From the NCBI RefSeq assembly GCF_000013045.1, contig NC_007677.1:558001-622000 (forward strand): a stretch of DNA of 64,000 nt. The letters are read 5' to 3'. A program made the position numbers and the translations under genes. Below are positions 9,015 through 18,757 of the stretch, piece after piece (the first letter of the stretch is position 1; each line of letters starts with the position of its first letter). The stretch comes from Salinibacter ruber DSM 13855 (GTDB taxonomy: Bacteria; Bacteroidota; Rhodothermia; Rhodothermales; Salinibacteraceae). The notes beneath the pieces are model-generated. The model made no database searches and was not told where the DNA came from. It saw only the letters and a list, made by a program, of their open reading frames with translations.

Positions 9015-9899
9015 CTACACGGCGATTGGGGCCGTCAGGGCGGGGTGGTGCTCGTAGTCCTCAATCGTCACGTCGTCGGCGGCATGCTCGAAGATCGAGT
9101 CGCGCTGGCGGAGGCGGAGTGTGGGCCGGTCGTAGGGCGTGCGGGTCAACTGCTCCTCGACCTGCTCCACGTGGTTCTGGTAGATGTGGCAGTCGCCGCC
9201 GTTGAAGATGAGCTCGTGCGGCGTGAGGCCCGCCTGCTGGGCCAGCATGCGGGTGAGGAGGGCGTAGCTGGCGATGTTGAACGGAAGGCCGAGGAAGCTG
9301 TCGACACTGCGCTGCTGCCACATCAGCGAGAGGCGCCCGTCGCCCGGCTCCCCCTCCACGAAGCACTGGAACGCGTAGTGGCACGGCGGAAGCGCGGCGT
9401 CCTCAATCTGAGCAGGATGCCAGGCGCTCACGACGTGGCGGCGCGAGTGGGGCGTCTCGCGGAGGCCACGGACGAGCCGCTCGATCTGATCCACCCGCCC
9501 CTCCGGCCCCTCGAAGTCGCGCCACTGTGTGCCGTAGACGGGTCCGAGGTCGCCCCACCGCTCGGCGAAGGCGTCGTCTGTGGCGATTCTTTCTTCGAAA
9601 GCCTCCTGGCTGATCTCGTCGCCGGTCTCGTCCCGGTACCGTTGCAGGGGCCAGTCCGTCCAGATCGACACGTCGGCCTGCACCAGGGACTGGATGTTGG
9701 TCTCCCCCCGCAGAAACCAGAGCAACTCCTCGGTCACCCCGCGCATCCACACCCGCTTCGTGGTGAGCAGCGGGAAGCCCTCGGTCAGGTCGAACCGAAG
9801 CTGTCGCCCAAACACGCGAATGGTGCCCGTGCCGGTGCGGTCCTCGTGCCGCGTGCCGTGGTCGAGGATGTCCTGGAGGTAGTCGAGGTATTGGCGCAT
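9015..9899 (-). CDS. thyA: Thymidylate synthase
   Basis: Converts dUMP to dTMP using methylene-tetrahydrofolate. The ATG at 9899 gives 294 residues starting MRQYLDYLQDILDHG; longer in-frame starts would add unrelated sequence. Visible hallmarks are the RTGTGT phosphate-binding loop (21-26), the Arg pair of HSRRHVVSAWHP (153-154), the catalytic Cys173 in LPPCHYAFQCF, and GLPFNIASYALL plus NGGDCHIYQNH for the nucleotide. It is about 30 residues longer than the 264-residue E. coli enzyme, with extra sequence near 92-112. It is monocistronic here and convergent with the porin gene. The dihydrofolate reductase it depends on is at the left edge of the window. Confidence 0.97.
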   Translation of the reverse strand: MRQYLDYLQDILDHGTRHEDRTGTGTIRVFGRQLRFDLTEGFPLLTTKRVWMRGVTEELLWFLRGETNIQSLVQADVSIWTDWPLQRYRDETGDEISQEAFEERIATDDAFAERWGDLGPVYGTQWRDFEGPEGRVDQIERLVRGLRETPHSRRHVVSAWHPAQIEDAALPPCHYAFQCFVEGEPGDGRLSLMWQQRSVDSFLGLPFNIASYALLTRMLAQQAGLTPHELIFNGGDCHIYQNHVEQVEEQLTRTPYDRPTLRLRQRDSIFEHAADDVTIEDYEHHPALTAPIAV

Positions 9900-10100
9900 C
9901 TGGGCGTGGGGGGAGAAGAGCGAGGGGCAGCGAGAAGATGGTTCGAGGACCCCAACGCGTCGGCGGGGTGCAGGTTGTGGGGCGCAGAGGGGGCGTGTCT
10001 CCGTTTTCAGAATGTCTGGCACCGATTCGGGGCGGTCTGGAGTGTGCCCGTGCTTGACGAGGATCGAGGGGCGATGGGGCATGCCCGGCACGTCCGTGCT

Positions 10101-10165
10101 CTCCACCCCTGCACCCCCATGCTCCTACACGCTCTACCCCCGCGCCCCCATGCCCCTGCCCGGGA
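10101..10165 (+). repeat. C-rich short-repeat tract in the thyA/10232 divergent intergenic region
   Basis: The 332-base gap between thyA (leftward) and the small gene at 10232 (rightward) holds a tract of imperfect CTCCACCCC / CACCCCCATGC-like units of about 10-16 bases. Similar tracts precede two other genes (60236-60306 and 61113-61175). The rest of the gap shows no gene and should carry the two divergent promoters. Confidence 0.55.
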
Positions 10166-10231
10166 ACGTGCCGCCGAGCCCCCTCGTTGAGCGCAGCCAC
10201 TCGGTATTCTACGGACGCTGCCGCCTCCGAC

Positions 10232-10519
10232 ATGGCCAATCTCGACTCCGACATCCCCGAGAACAAGCACCTCAAGCAGGCGATCAACCACCTCGAAAAG
10301 GTGCTCGAATACGCGCCGATGGTCGCCGAAGGACGGGACGCGACCGTGCACCTCACGCCGGAAGATTGGCAGGTGGTGGCCGACGCGCTGTTCAACATGA
10401 GCGCCCCGGACGACACCTTTCCGGACGCGATCACGGACTACGGGCTCACCAACGAGAACCAGACGATCACCCTTACGACCGACGACTACGACATCGAGAT
10501 TGAGGTCGTGGCGAGTTGA
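10232..10519 (+). CDS. Small acidic protein of unknown function
   Basis: A 95-residue, very acidic soluble protein. It starts at the ATG at 10232 (MANLDSDIPENKHLKQAI) and ends IEIEVVAS. The first half is predicted helical (KQAINHLEKVLEYAPM). The second half looks like beta strands (QTITLTTDDYDIEIEVVAS). There is no signal peptide, membrane segment, cysteine pair or known motif. Coding is supported by halophile-like composition and third-position GC bias. It is followed by the inverted-repeat element at 10588 and converges with apaG. I do not recognise the family. Confidence 0.65.
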   Translation: MANLDSDIPENKHLKQAINHLEKVLEYAPMVAEGRDATVHLTPEDWQVVADALFNMSAPDDTFPDAITDYGLTNENQTITLTTDDYDIEIEVVAS

Positions 10520-10587
10520 TGGACGCGGCATCCGCTCGGGGACCCGCCACTGATTCTGCGGGAACGACGCTCTCTCGGAGAGAACGG

Positions 10588-10666
10588 TGCGTATTGCGCG
10601 ACGCGTATTGCGTGGAATTGCTTCCTCCACCAGACACGAAATACGCAATACGAAATACGCAACACG
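10588..10666. repeat. Intergenic inverted-repeat element, copy A
   Basis: The left arm (10588-10615) carries two gcgtattgcg units. The right arm (10634-10666) carries complementary cgaaatacgcaatacg-type units. A 17-19 base loop lies between. Pairing is imperfect but extensive. The element lies between the 3' ends of the convergent genes at 10519 and 10668. A related copy lies at 14157-14223. Confidence 0.7.
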
Positions 10667-10667
10667 C

Positions 10668-11051
10668 TCAATTCGCCGCGGCGTGCAGGGGGAACGGCGG
10701 GACCGAGACGCGGAACTGCTCCCCGTCGGCCCGCTGCACGAGGTAGTTGCCCTCCACCGTCCCCCTAAACGACTCGATCGTGCAGGACCCGTCGTGGACG
10801 TGGGTCTCGCCGGGCGCAATCACCGGATGGGGCCGGAGCGCGCCGTCGCCGGTCAGATCCTGCCGGCTGCCGTTGCCCGCCTCGATGATCCACCGACGCC
10901 GGAGCAGTTGGACCTCGTTCGGACTGGTGTTTTCGATTTGGATGGCATACCCGAACGCAAACTCGCGCTCCAGAAGGTCGGACGGCTCGTCCAGGTAGAT
11001 GGGCCGTACGGTGACCGTGATGCCGCGCGTGGTGGAGGCGTAACTGATCAT
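10668..11051 (-). CDS. apaG: ApaG domain protein
   Basis: A 127-residue ApaG family protein, a small fibronectin-III-like beta sandwich of poorly defined function, linked in enterobacteria to Co2+/Mg2+ effects and Ap4A metabolism. The ATG at 11051 gives MISYASTTRGITVTVRP. Family features are FAFGYAIQIEN, VQLLRRRWIIEAGNG and the glycine-containing VIAPGETHVHDGSCTI. Length matches the family (about 125). It is divergent from cysH with a 251-base shared upstream region and is not in an operon with ksgA/apaH as in E. coli. Confidence 0.93.
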   Translation of the reverse strand: MISYASTTRGITVTVRPIYLDEPSDLLEREFAFGYAIQIENTSPNEVQLLRRRWIIEAGNGSRQDLTGDGALRPHPVIAPGETHVHDGSCTIESFRGTVEGNYLVQRADGEQFRVSVPPFPLHAAAN

Positions 11052-11302
11052 GGCGTTGGGGACAGCGTCCAGTGGGTCCGAGCCAATACGGAAAAACGAA
11101 GGCGTCTCCGAAAAATGCACGGCCACATTGTTACCGGCCGGCAAAGAATTACGCAATGGAGGGGCCGCGGATTTCACAGAACCGCTTTCGCGGGCCCGGG
11201 CGGTTGACGACCATCGCGCCAGCCCCTTGTTTTGAATCAATCTGGTGCAAATCGGGTGCCAACCCAGGTTCTCCTGCTCTTCGTTCACGGTCCCTCGCCG
11301 CA

Positions 11303-12061
11303 ATGGCCTTCGCCTCCGACGAAAGTGCCTCGCCCTGGTCGAGTACGCGACTGGCGGCCCTGAACGCGCAGTTTGAGCCGCACGGCCCGAAAGCCATCCT
11401 CAACTGGGCTACGCACACCTTCGGCGACGACCTGGCGCAGGGGACGGGATTCGGCCCGTCGGGGATCGTCATCATGCACATGCTGGCCGACCTCCGGCCC
11501 GGCACGACGGTCTTCTACCTCGATACCGACCTGCTCTTCCCGGAGACCTACGAGCTGTGCGACGACCTGGACGAGCGGCTCGACGTGGACGTGACGCGGG
11601 TCCACGGGGGGCTGTCGCTCGACGAGCAGGCCGAGCAGGAGGGGGAGGAGCTGTGGAACCGAAACCCGAACCGCTGCTGCTTCCTCCGCAAGGTGAAGCC
11701 GCTCCGGAATTTTTTGGACGACCGCCGGGCCTGGATTACCGGCGTCCGGCGTGACCAGTCCGAGCGCCGCGCCGACACGGACATCCTGTCCTGGGAAGGC
11801 CAGTACGGGGTGTTCAAGATCAACCCGCTGGCGAACTGGACGCAGAAGGAGGTCTGGAAGTACCTCTTCGAGCACGACCTCCCCTACAATCCGAAGCACG
11901 ACCAGGGCTACCCTAGCCTCGGCTGCGTGCCGTGCACCGAGCCGGTGGACCAGGCCGACGGCTATTCGCGGGAGGGACGCTGGAGCGACCGGGACAAGAC
12001 GGAGTGTGGGCTCCACACGTCACCGGAGGACGAAGACGGGGCACACGCTGCGGAGTCGTAA
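11303..12061 (+). CDS. cysH: Iron-sulfur phosphoadenylyl/adenylyl sulfate reductase
   Basis: Reduces activated sulfate to sulfite in assimilation. A 252-residue protein with the PAPS-reductase fold: a SGIVIMHML loop, YLDTDLLFPETY, and the C-terminal ECGLH with redox-active Cys235. It also has the two extra cysteine pairs Cys125/Cys126 (RCCFLRK) and Cys208/Cys211 (LGCVPC). Family knowledge says these bind a [4Fe-4S] cluster and mark enzymes that use APS (EC 1.8.4.10) rather than PAPS. The ATG at 11303 fits; the frame extends upstream without good coding character. Other sulfate-assimilation genes are not in the window. Confidence 0.93.
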   Translation: MAFASDESASPWSSTRLAALNAQFEPHGPKAILNWATHTFGDDLAQGTGFGPSGIVIMHMLADLRPGTTVFYLDTDLLFPETYELCDDLDERLDVDVTRVHGGLSLDEQAEQEGEELWNRNPNRCCFLRKVKPLRNFLDDRRAWITGVRRDQSERRADTDILSWEGQYGVFKINPLANWTQKEVWKYLFEHDLPYNPKHDQGYPSLGCVPCTEPVDQADGYSREGRWSDRDKTECGLHTSPEDEDGAHAAES

Positions 12062-12216
12062 CCGGCAGAGGCGATCCCGACCGGCGCGCCCTGGCGGCGT
12101 GAACCCCAGTTGAAAGCAGCGGGGGGACGACCCCGCGTGCGGCCCCGCACTCGAACCTTCGGGTGGGGACCAGCGTTGAACGTGCCGCCAATTTAGAACG
12201 GATCTAAACGATACGG

Positions 12217-14115
<1,899 letters not shown>

Positions 14116-14156
14116 CTGTCTGCCAGACTGAGATTCGTTTGCCCTCTTCCTTTCGC

Positions 14157-14223
14157 CGTATTGCGTGTTTCGTATTGCGTATCGGTCCGAGGCGGAGGTG
14201 CGAAATACGCAATACGAAATACG
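14157..14223. repeat. Inverted-repeat element, copy B, between korA and korB
   Basis: Left arm 14157-14185 contains cgtattgcgtgtttcgtatt. Right arm 14199-14223 contains its near-complement cgaaatacgcaatacgaaat. A short GC-rich loop (near 14186-14198) separates them. It would form a long hairpin in a korA-korB transcript. It is related to copy A at 10588-10666. Confidence 0.75.
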
Positions 14224-14267
14224 TCGCTCCAGGAAAGCATCCCCACTGACGGACCCGACACGAACCG

Positions 14268-15632
14268 ATGAGCAACGACACGCCCGACCCGAGCCCAAAC
14301 GGCCAGACGCCCGACGGCACCAAGAAGCCGGACCTCCCGCCCGGCCTCGCCGATGGCAGCGACGATCAAGACCAGGGCGCGTCCGACGAGGAGACATCGC
14401 CCGGCACGAAGAAACCGGATCTTCCCCCGGGGCTGGGGGGCGAGAACGGCGAATCGGACGCCCCGGGCACGAAAAAACCGGCCGGGCCGCCGGGGGCAAA
14501 AAAACCCGCGGGCCCGCCCTCGCCCGGCAGTGATGACGACGGAGACGACGGCCCCACGCTCCCGCCCGGCTACGGCGGCGACGGGGCGGGCGAGGCCCTG
14601 TCCCGCGAGGACTTCCAGTCCGACCAGGAGGTGCGCTGGTGCCCCGGGTGCGGCGACTACGCCATCCTGTCCACCGTGCAGCGCCTGCTGCCGGACCTGG
14701 GGGTGGACAAGGAGAACGTCGTGTTCATCAGTGGCATCGGGTGTGCGGGGCGCTTCCCGTACTACATGGACACCTACGGCATGCACGGCATCCACGGCCG
14801 GGCGCCGGCCATCGCCACGGGCCTCAAGACGAGCAACCCGGAGCTGGACGTGTGGGTGGTGACGGGGGACGGGGACGCGCTCTCCATCGGGGGCAACCAC
14901 CTGATCCACGTCCTGCGCCGCAACCTCGACACGCAGATCCTGCTCTTCAACAACGAGATCTACGGCCTCACGAAGGGCCAGTACAGCCCCACCTCCGACG
15001 CGGGCACCATCTCGAAGAGCACGCCCTACGGCTCCGTAGACCGTCCCTTCAACCCCGTCTCCGTCGCGCTGGGGGCCGACGCCTCGTTCGTGGCGCGCAC
15101 GATGGACCGCGACCCGCAGCACATGAAGGCCATGATGCGCGCGGCCCACGACCACGATGGCACCGGCTTCCTGGAGATCTACCAGAACTGCAACATCTTC
15201 AACGACGGGGCCTTCTTTGAATTCACCGAGCGGGAGACAAAAGACGAACGCGCGCTCTTCCTGGAGCACGGCGAACCGATGACGTTCGCCAACGGCACGA
15301 GGGGCATTCGGCTCGACACCCTCCAGCCCGAGGTGATTGACCTGGAGGCCGACGACTGGTCGGTCGACGACTGCCTCGTGCACGACGAGACTTCGCAGGA
15401 GCTTGGTACCATCCTCGGGCGCATGTCGTGGCAGGACGACGACGGCGACCCGATTCCCCGCCTCGACGAGACCGGCACACAGCTGCCCCGCCCGTTCGGC
15501 GTGATCCACCGCACGGAGCGGCCCACGTACGCGGAGCGCGTGCACCAGCAGATCGACACCGTCACCGCGGAGCAGGGCGACGGCGACCTCGACGCGCTGC
15601 TCCGCTCCGGCGAAACGTGGACGATCGAGTAG
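14268..15632 (+). CDS. korB: 2-oxoacid:ferredoxin oxidoreductase, beta subunit with repeat-rich N-terminal extension
   Basis: Thiamine-diphosphate-binding beta subunit partnering KorA. The catalytic part starts near residue 117: Cys125 and Cys128 in RWCPGCGDY, GIGCAGRFPYYM with Cys159, the TPP motif VVTGDGDALSIGGNH (197-211), and NNEIYGLTKGQYSPTS. The 454-residue length exceeds the usual 290-350. The first 115 residues or so are a low-complexity extension with repeated TKKPDLPPGL units (near 18 and 47) and a degenerate TKKPAGPPGAKKP, interspersed with Asp/Glu/Ser. The ATG at 14268 is the first in frame. The coding bias of the extension matches the rest, so it appears to be translated. Confidence 0.88.
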   Translation: MSNDTPDPSPNGQTPDGTKKPDLPPGLADGSDDQDQGASDEETSPGTKKPDLPPGLGGENGESDAPGTKKPAGPPGAKKPAGPPSPGSDDDGDDGPTLPPGYGGDGAGEALSREDFQSDQEVRWCPGCGDYAILSTVQRLLPDLGVDKENVVFISGIGCAGRFPYYMDTYGMHGIHGRAPAIATGLKTSNPELDVWVVTGDGDALSIGGNHLIHVLRRNLDTQILLFNNEIYGLTKGQYSPTSDAGTISKSTPYGSVDRPFNPVSVALGADASFVARTMDRDPQHMKAMMRAAHDHDGTGFLEIYQNCNIFNDGAFFEFTERETKDERALFLEHGEPMTFANGTRGIRLDTLQPEVIDLEADDWSVDDCLVHDETSQELGTILGRMSWQDDDGDPIPRLDETGTQLPRPFGVIHRTERPTYAERVHQQIDTVTAEQGDGDLDALLRSGETWTIE

Positions 15633-15738
15633 GCCCCTTCGCGCCGCGCCTCGGGGGGCTCTTCGACGCGGCACGCGGGACTTCTCCCCCCACGTTGTCT
15701 CCGACCAGACGACCCCGCTCGACAAACTGCCCGCCGTT

Positions 15739-15748
15739 TTCTATACTT
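15739..15748 (+). promoter_or_regulatory. Candidate promoter element upstream of doxX
   Basis: TTCTATACTT lies about 40 bases before the doxX start at 15790. The same 10 bases occur at 19284-19293 upstream of the betaine transporter. It resembles the Bacteroidota -7 element (TAnnTTTG) only loosely. The assignment is a guess from recurrence and position. Confidence 0.3.
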
Positions 15749-15789
15749 GAAGCGGGTTCACCCAGCTTTCTTCAACTGCACGTCGAGCT

Positions 15790-16200
15790 ATGATCTGGAC
15801 GCACCTCAGCAAGTTTCGCGACCTGGGCCTGCTTCTGCTCCGGGGGACGATCGGGTTGTACATGGCCATCGGGCACGGATGGGGCAAGATCCTCGGGGGG
15901 CCCGAACAGTGGGCCGGACTGGGCGGCACCATGGAGCTCTTTGGTCTCGGCTTCGTCCCGACCTTTTGGGGGTTTATGGCCGCCTTTGCGGAGTTTGCGG
16001 GCGCCCTGCTCGTCGTCCTCGGCCTGTTCACCCGCCCGGCCGCCCTCCTGCTCGTGATCAACATGGGGGTCGCCGCCACCGCGCACATGACCGGCATGAT
16101 CGACGGCAGTCCGGAGAGCGCGCTCGTCTACGGCTTCGTCTTCCTGAGCCTCGTTTTCGTGGGCCCCGGCAAATACAGCGTCGACGAGATCGCGGGATAG
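15790..16200 (+). CDS. DoxX family membrane protein (first of tandem pair)
   Basis: A 136-residue integral membrane protein with four predicted helices (about 10-30, 55-78, 80-98, 110-128). It has DoxX family features: an early GLYMAIGHGWGKILGGPEQWA segment and AFAEFAGALLVVLGLFTRPAALLL. DoxX proteins are linked to thiosulfate:quinone oxidoreductase or to general redox protection; the exact role here is unknown. A close paralogue follows 80 bases downstream, and a flavin amine oxidase is coupled to that one, so the three probably form one operon. Confidence 0.88.
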   Translation: MIWTHLSKFRDLGLLLLRGTIGLYMAIGHGWGKILGGPEQWAGLGGTMELFGLGFVPTFWGFMAAFAEFAGALLVVLGLFTRPAALLLVINMGVAATAHMTGMIDGSPESALVYGFVFLSLVFVGPGKYSVDEIAG

Positions 16201-16280
16201 CGCCCGTACGGCCCTTGCGGGCGACGAGACACGGCCCGCAACGGCCCCTCGCATCTACGAACGTTCAGGCAGCAGCGGAT

Positions 16281-16715
16281 ATGGATTCGTCCCGGTGGAC
16301 CTCCGTCGATCTCGCCCTGCTCGTGCTCCGCGTCGGCATCGGCGTCTCGTTTGTGTTCGTGTACGGGTGGGACAAGATGGCCGGCGGTCCGGGGACGTGG
16401 GCCGACCTCGGACGCACCATGGAAATCTTTGGGATCACCTTCTGGCCCACGTTCTGGGGCTTCATGGCGGCGGCCACGGAGTTCGTGGGCGGCCTCTGCC
16501 TCCTGCTCGGCCTGCTCTTCCGGCCCGTCCTCGGGCTCCTGCTCGTGGTGATGACGGTCGCTTTTTCGAGCCACCTCGCGGCCGGCGAGGGGCCCTGGCA
16601 CGCCACCGAGATGGCGACGGTGTTCGTCGCGCTCCTGCTGACGGGCCCCGGCCGGTACAGCGTAGACGCGTATTTTCGATCGTCGACCGGATCGGGGGAG
16701 GCCGAGCGTGTCTGA
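16281..16715 (+). CDS. DoxX family membrane protein (second of tandem pair)
   Basis: A 144-residue paralogue of the preceding gene with the same layout: SFVFVYGWDKMAGGPGTW, MEIFGITFWPTFWGFMAA and EFVGGLCLLLGLLFRPVLGL, giving four predicted membrane helices. The ATG at 16281 was chosen because the frame upstream is the antisense-like tail of the previous gene. Its last codons overlap the GTG start of the amine oxidase by eight bases, which implies translational coupling. Tandem duplication followed by divergence is the simplest origin. Confidence 0.87.
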   Translation: MDSSRWTSVDLALLVLRVGIGVSFVFVYGWDKMAGGPGTWADLGRTMEIFGITFWPTFWGFMAAATEFVGGLCLLLGLLFRPVLGLLLVVMTVAFSSHLAAGEGPWHATEMATVFVALLLTGPGRYSVDAYFRSSTGSGEAERV

Positions 16716-17790
16716 GTCGTCGTCCGTTCTCGTCGTGGGGGCGGGGCTCGGAGGCCTCGTGGCGGCCACGGACCTGCACGCGGCGGGCGTGTCGGTCCGC
16801 GTCTGGGAGGCGCGTGGGCGCGTGGGGGGACGGTGCCGAAGCCCGGCCGTCGGCCCCGACGAGGTGCGCCTCGACCTGGGGGCCGCCTGGCACTGGGCGG
16901 AGCACCGGCGGGTGCGCGCGCTGGCGGAGCGCCTCGGCCTTGAGCGGGTGCGCCAGCACGAGCCGGGTGTAGCGGTCCAAGAATGGGCCCGGGACGAGCC
17001 TGTGGAGCACTTCGAGTGGCCCGACGCGCCGCCGCCCTCCTGGCGCCTGGTGGAAGGGACCCAGGCCCTGCACGAGCGCCTCGCCGCCACGCTTCCGGAC
17101 GCCGCGCTCCGACGTCGCCACCGTCTCCGGTCCCTACGGCGCACGGGCGCCTCGGTGCAGGCCACCGCCCAGACGCCCAACGGCCCGCAGACCACGTCGG
17201 TCGACGCGGTGGTGCTCGCGGTCCCGCCCCGGCTGGCCGGGCACACCCTTCAGTTTGAGCCCGCCCTCCCGGACGCGCTGGCCTCGGCCCTCCGCGGCAC
17301 CACCACCTGGATGAGCCCCTCGGCCAAGGCGGCCGTGACCTACGCCCGTCCGTTTTGGCGCGAGCAAGGCCTCGCCGGGCGCGTGCGGAGCGCGGCCGGT
17401 CCGGTGCACGACTGGCACGACGCCACGCCCCCCGACGGCCCCGCCGCGCTCGTCGGGTTCATGCATCCCCCGGGCCCCGACTCTCCCACGCCGAGCGATC
17501 CGGGGGAGCGGGAGGAGACCCTCGTTCGTCAACTCGTCCACTGCTTCGGCGAGGCGGCCGGGGCGCCCACCGGCCTCGCAACGGCCGACTGGCGTCACGA
17601 CACGGCCACTACGCCGCCCGCGGGGCCCACGCCGGGGCCGCACACGCCGCCGGACCCGGCCCCCATCCTCCAACGCCCGCACTGGGAGGGGCGGCTGCAC
17701 GTCGCCGCGGCGGAGACGGCTACCGAGCACCCGGGCTACCTCGACGGCGCCATCGAGGCGGGCCGCCGCGCCGCACGGGCGCTGGCGTAG
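16708..17790 (+). CDS. FAD-dependent amine oxidase-like oxidoreductase
   Basis: A 360-residue flavoprotein. It has the Rossmann dinucleotide motif VLVVGAGLGGLVAATDLHAAG, with the acidic residue of VWEARGRVGGRC ending the first beta-alpha-beta unit. A C-terminal FAD-contacting segment (RLHVAAAETATEHPGYLDGAIEAG) is typical of flavin monoamine oxidases and related desaturases. The substrate is unknown. The start is a GTG at 16708 preceded by a strong purine-rich Shine-Dalgarno (gggggagg), one of the clearest in the window, and overlaps the upstream doxX. It is shorter than classical monoamine oxidases (about 450), with a reduced substrate domain. Confidence 0.85.
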   Translation: MSESSSVLVVGAGLGGLVAATDLHAAGVSVRVWEARGRVGGRCRSPAVGPDEVRLDLGAAWHWAEHRRVRALAERLGLERVRQHEPGVAVQEWARDEPVEHFEWPDAPPPSWRLVEGTQALHERLAATLPDAALRRRHRLRSLRRTGASVQATAQTPNGPQTTSVDAVVLAVPPRLAGHTLQFEPALPDALASALRGTTTWMSPSAKAAVTYARPFWREQGLAGRVRSAAGPVHDWHDATPPDGPAALVGFMHPPGPDSPTPSDPGEREETLVRQLVHCFGEAAGAPTGLATADWRHDTATTPPAGPTPGPHTPPDPAPILQRPHWEGRLHVAAAETATEHPGYLDGAIEAGRRAARALA

Positions 17791-17995
17791 TGAGCCGGAG
17801 GGGGCGTGAAGACGTTTAGGTCGACCACGCCGCCGCCCACGCATCGTTGCCGCCCGCCTGGGGCCGGTCCTCGCAGGCTGGAGCTTTTGTGCCGGCCGTG
17901 CGTTACCCTTTTGTCAGGAATAGAATGCCGTCACGGCTGAACTGGCGCAGAAGCACGCACGATCGCGTTCCTTCCACAAATTTCCCGACGCCGCC

Positions 17996-18592
17996 ATGTC
18001 CAAATCCATTCTGATGATCGTTGGCGACTTTGCCGAGGATTACGAGACGATGGTCCCCTTCCAGATGCTCGACCTGGCGGGCCACGAGGTGCACGCCGTG
18101 TGCCCGGAGAAGGAGGCCGGCGACACGATAAAGACCGCGATCCACGACTTTGAGGGCGACCAGACCTACACCGAAAAGCCGGGCCACAACTTTGCCCTGA
18201 ACGCGACCTTCGAGGAGGTCGACGCGGCCGATTACGATGCGCTCTGCCTGCCAGGGGGGCGCGCGCCGGAGTACCTGCGCCTGAACGACCGCGTTATTGA
18301 GATGACGCGGCACTTCTTTGCGGCGGACAAGCCCGTTGCGGCCATTTGTCACGCCGCGCAGACGCTCGCTGCCGCCGACGTGCTCGACGGCCGCCGCTGC
18401 TCCGCGTACCCGGCCTGCGCCCCGGAGGTGGAGGCGGCCGGGGGCACCTACGTCGACGTGGAGATGAATGAGGCGGTGACCGACGGGAATCTTGTCACGG
18501 CCCCCGCCTGGCCCGCCCACGCGGCCTGGATCCGGCAGTTCCTGGACGTGCTCGGCACCCGCATCGAGCACGCCGAGCCGGTCACGGCCTAG
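17996..18592 (+). CDS. DJ-1/PfpI family protein
   Basis: A 198-residue cytoplasmic protein of the DJ-1/PfpI superfamily (class I glutamine amidotransferase-like fold). The nucleophile-elbow Cys118 lies in [12 protein letters not shown], the conserved acid is near DFAEDYE (Glu14/Glu17), and the [12 protein letters not shown] loop is present. Members act as deglycases, chaperones, proteases or isomerases; which applies here cannot be read. It is monocistronic and followed by an intrinsic terminator at 18631. Confidence 0.9.
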   Translation: MSKSILMIVGDFAEDYETMVPFQMLDLAGHEVHAVCPEKEAGDTIKTAIHDFEGDQTYTEKPGHNFALNATFEEVDAADYDALCLPGGRAPEYLRLNDRVIEMTRHFFAADKPVAAICHAAQTLAAADVLDGRRCSAYPACAPEVEAAGGTYVDVEMNEAVTDGNLVTAPAWPAHAAWIRQFLDVLGTRIEHAEPVTA

Positions 18593-18630
18593 TGCCGTGG
18601 CGTCAGGCCGTGGTTGCTTCGACGAGCATG

Positions 18631-18664
18631 GAGCGTCGGTCCTGCTGGGACCGGCGCTCTTTTC
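18631..18664 (+). terminator. Intrinsic terminator after the DJ-1/PfpI gene
   Basis: A 12-base-pair stem (GAGCGTCGGTCC with GGACCGGCGCTC, one G-T wobble), a short loop, then TTTTCT. Confidence 0.85.
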
Positions 18665-18757
18665 TATGACGGCGGGGCCCGAGGCGTCCCGGGCACGGGA
18701 AACGGACCGAAGGCAAACGGACCGGCCGCACCGCTAGGGGCGCCGGTCGGACCCCGT

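Noticed and set aside
12140-12185. Possible tRNA T-loop (GGTTCGAG on the minus strand)
   Set aside because: The flanking bases do not form a five-pair T stem, and no acceptor or anticodon arm can be built.
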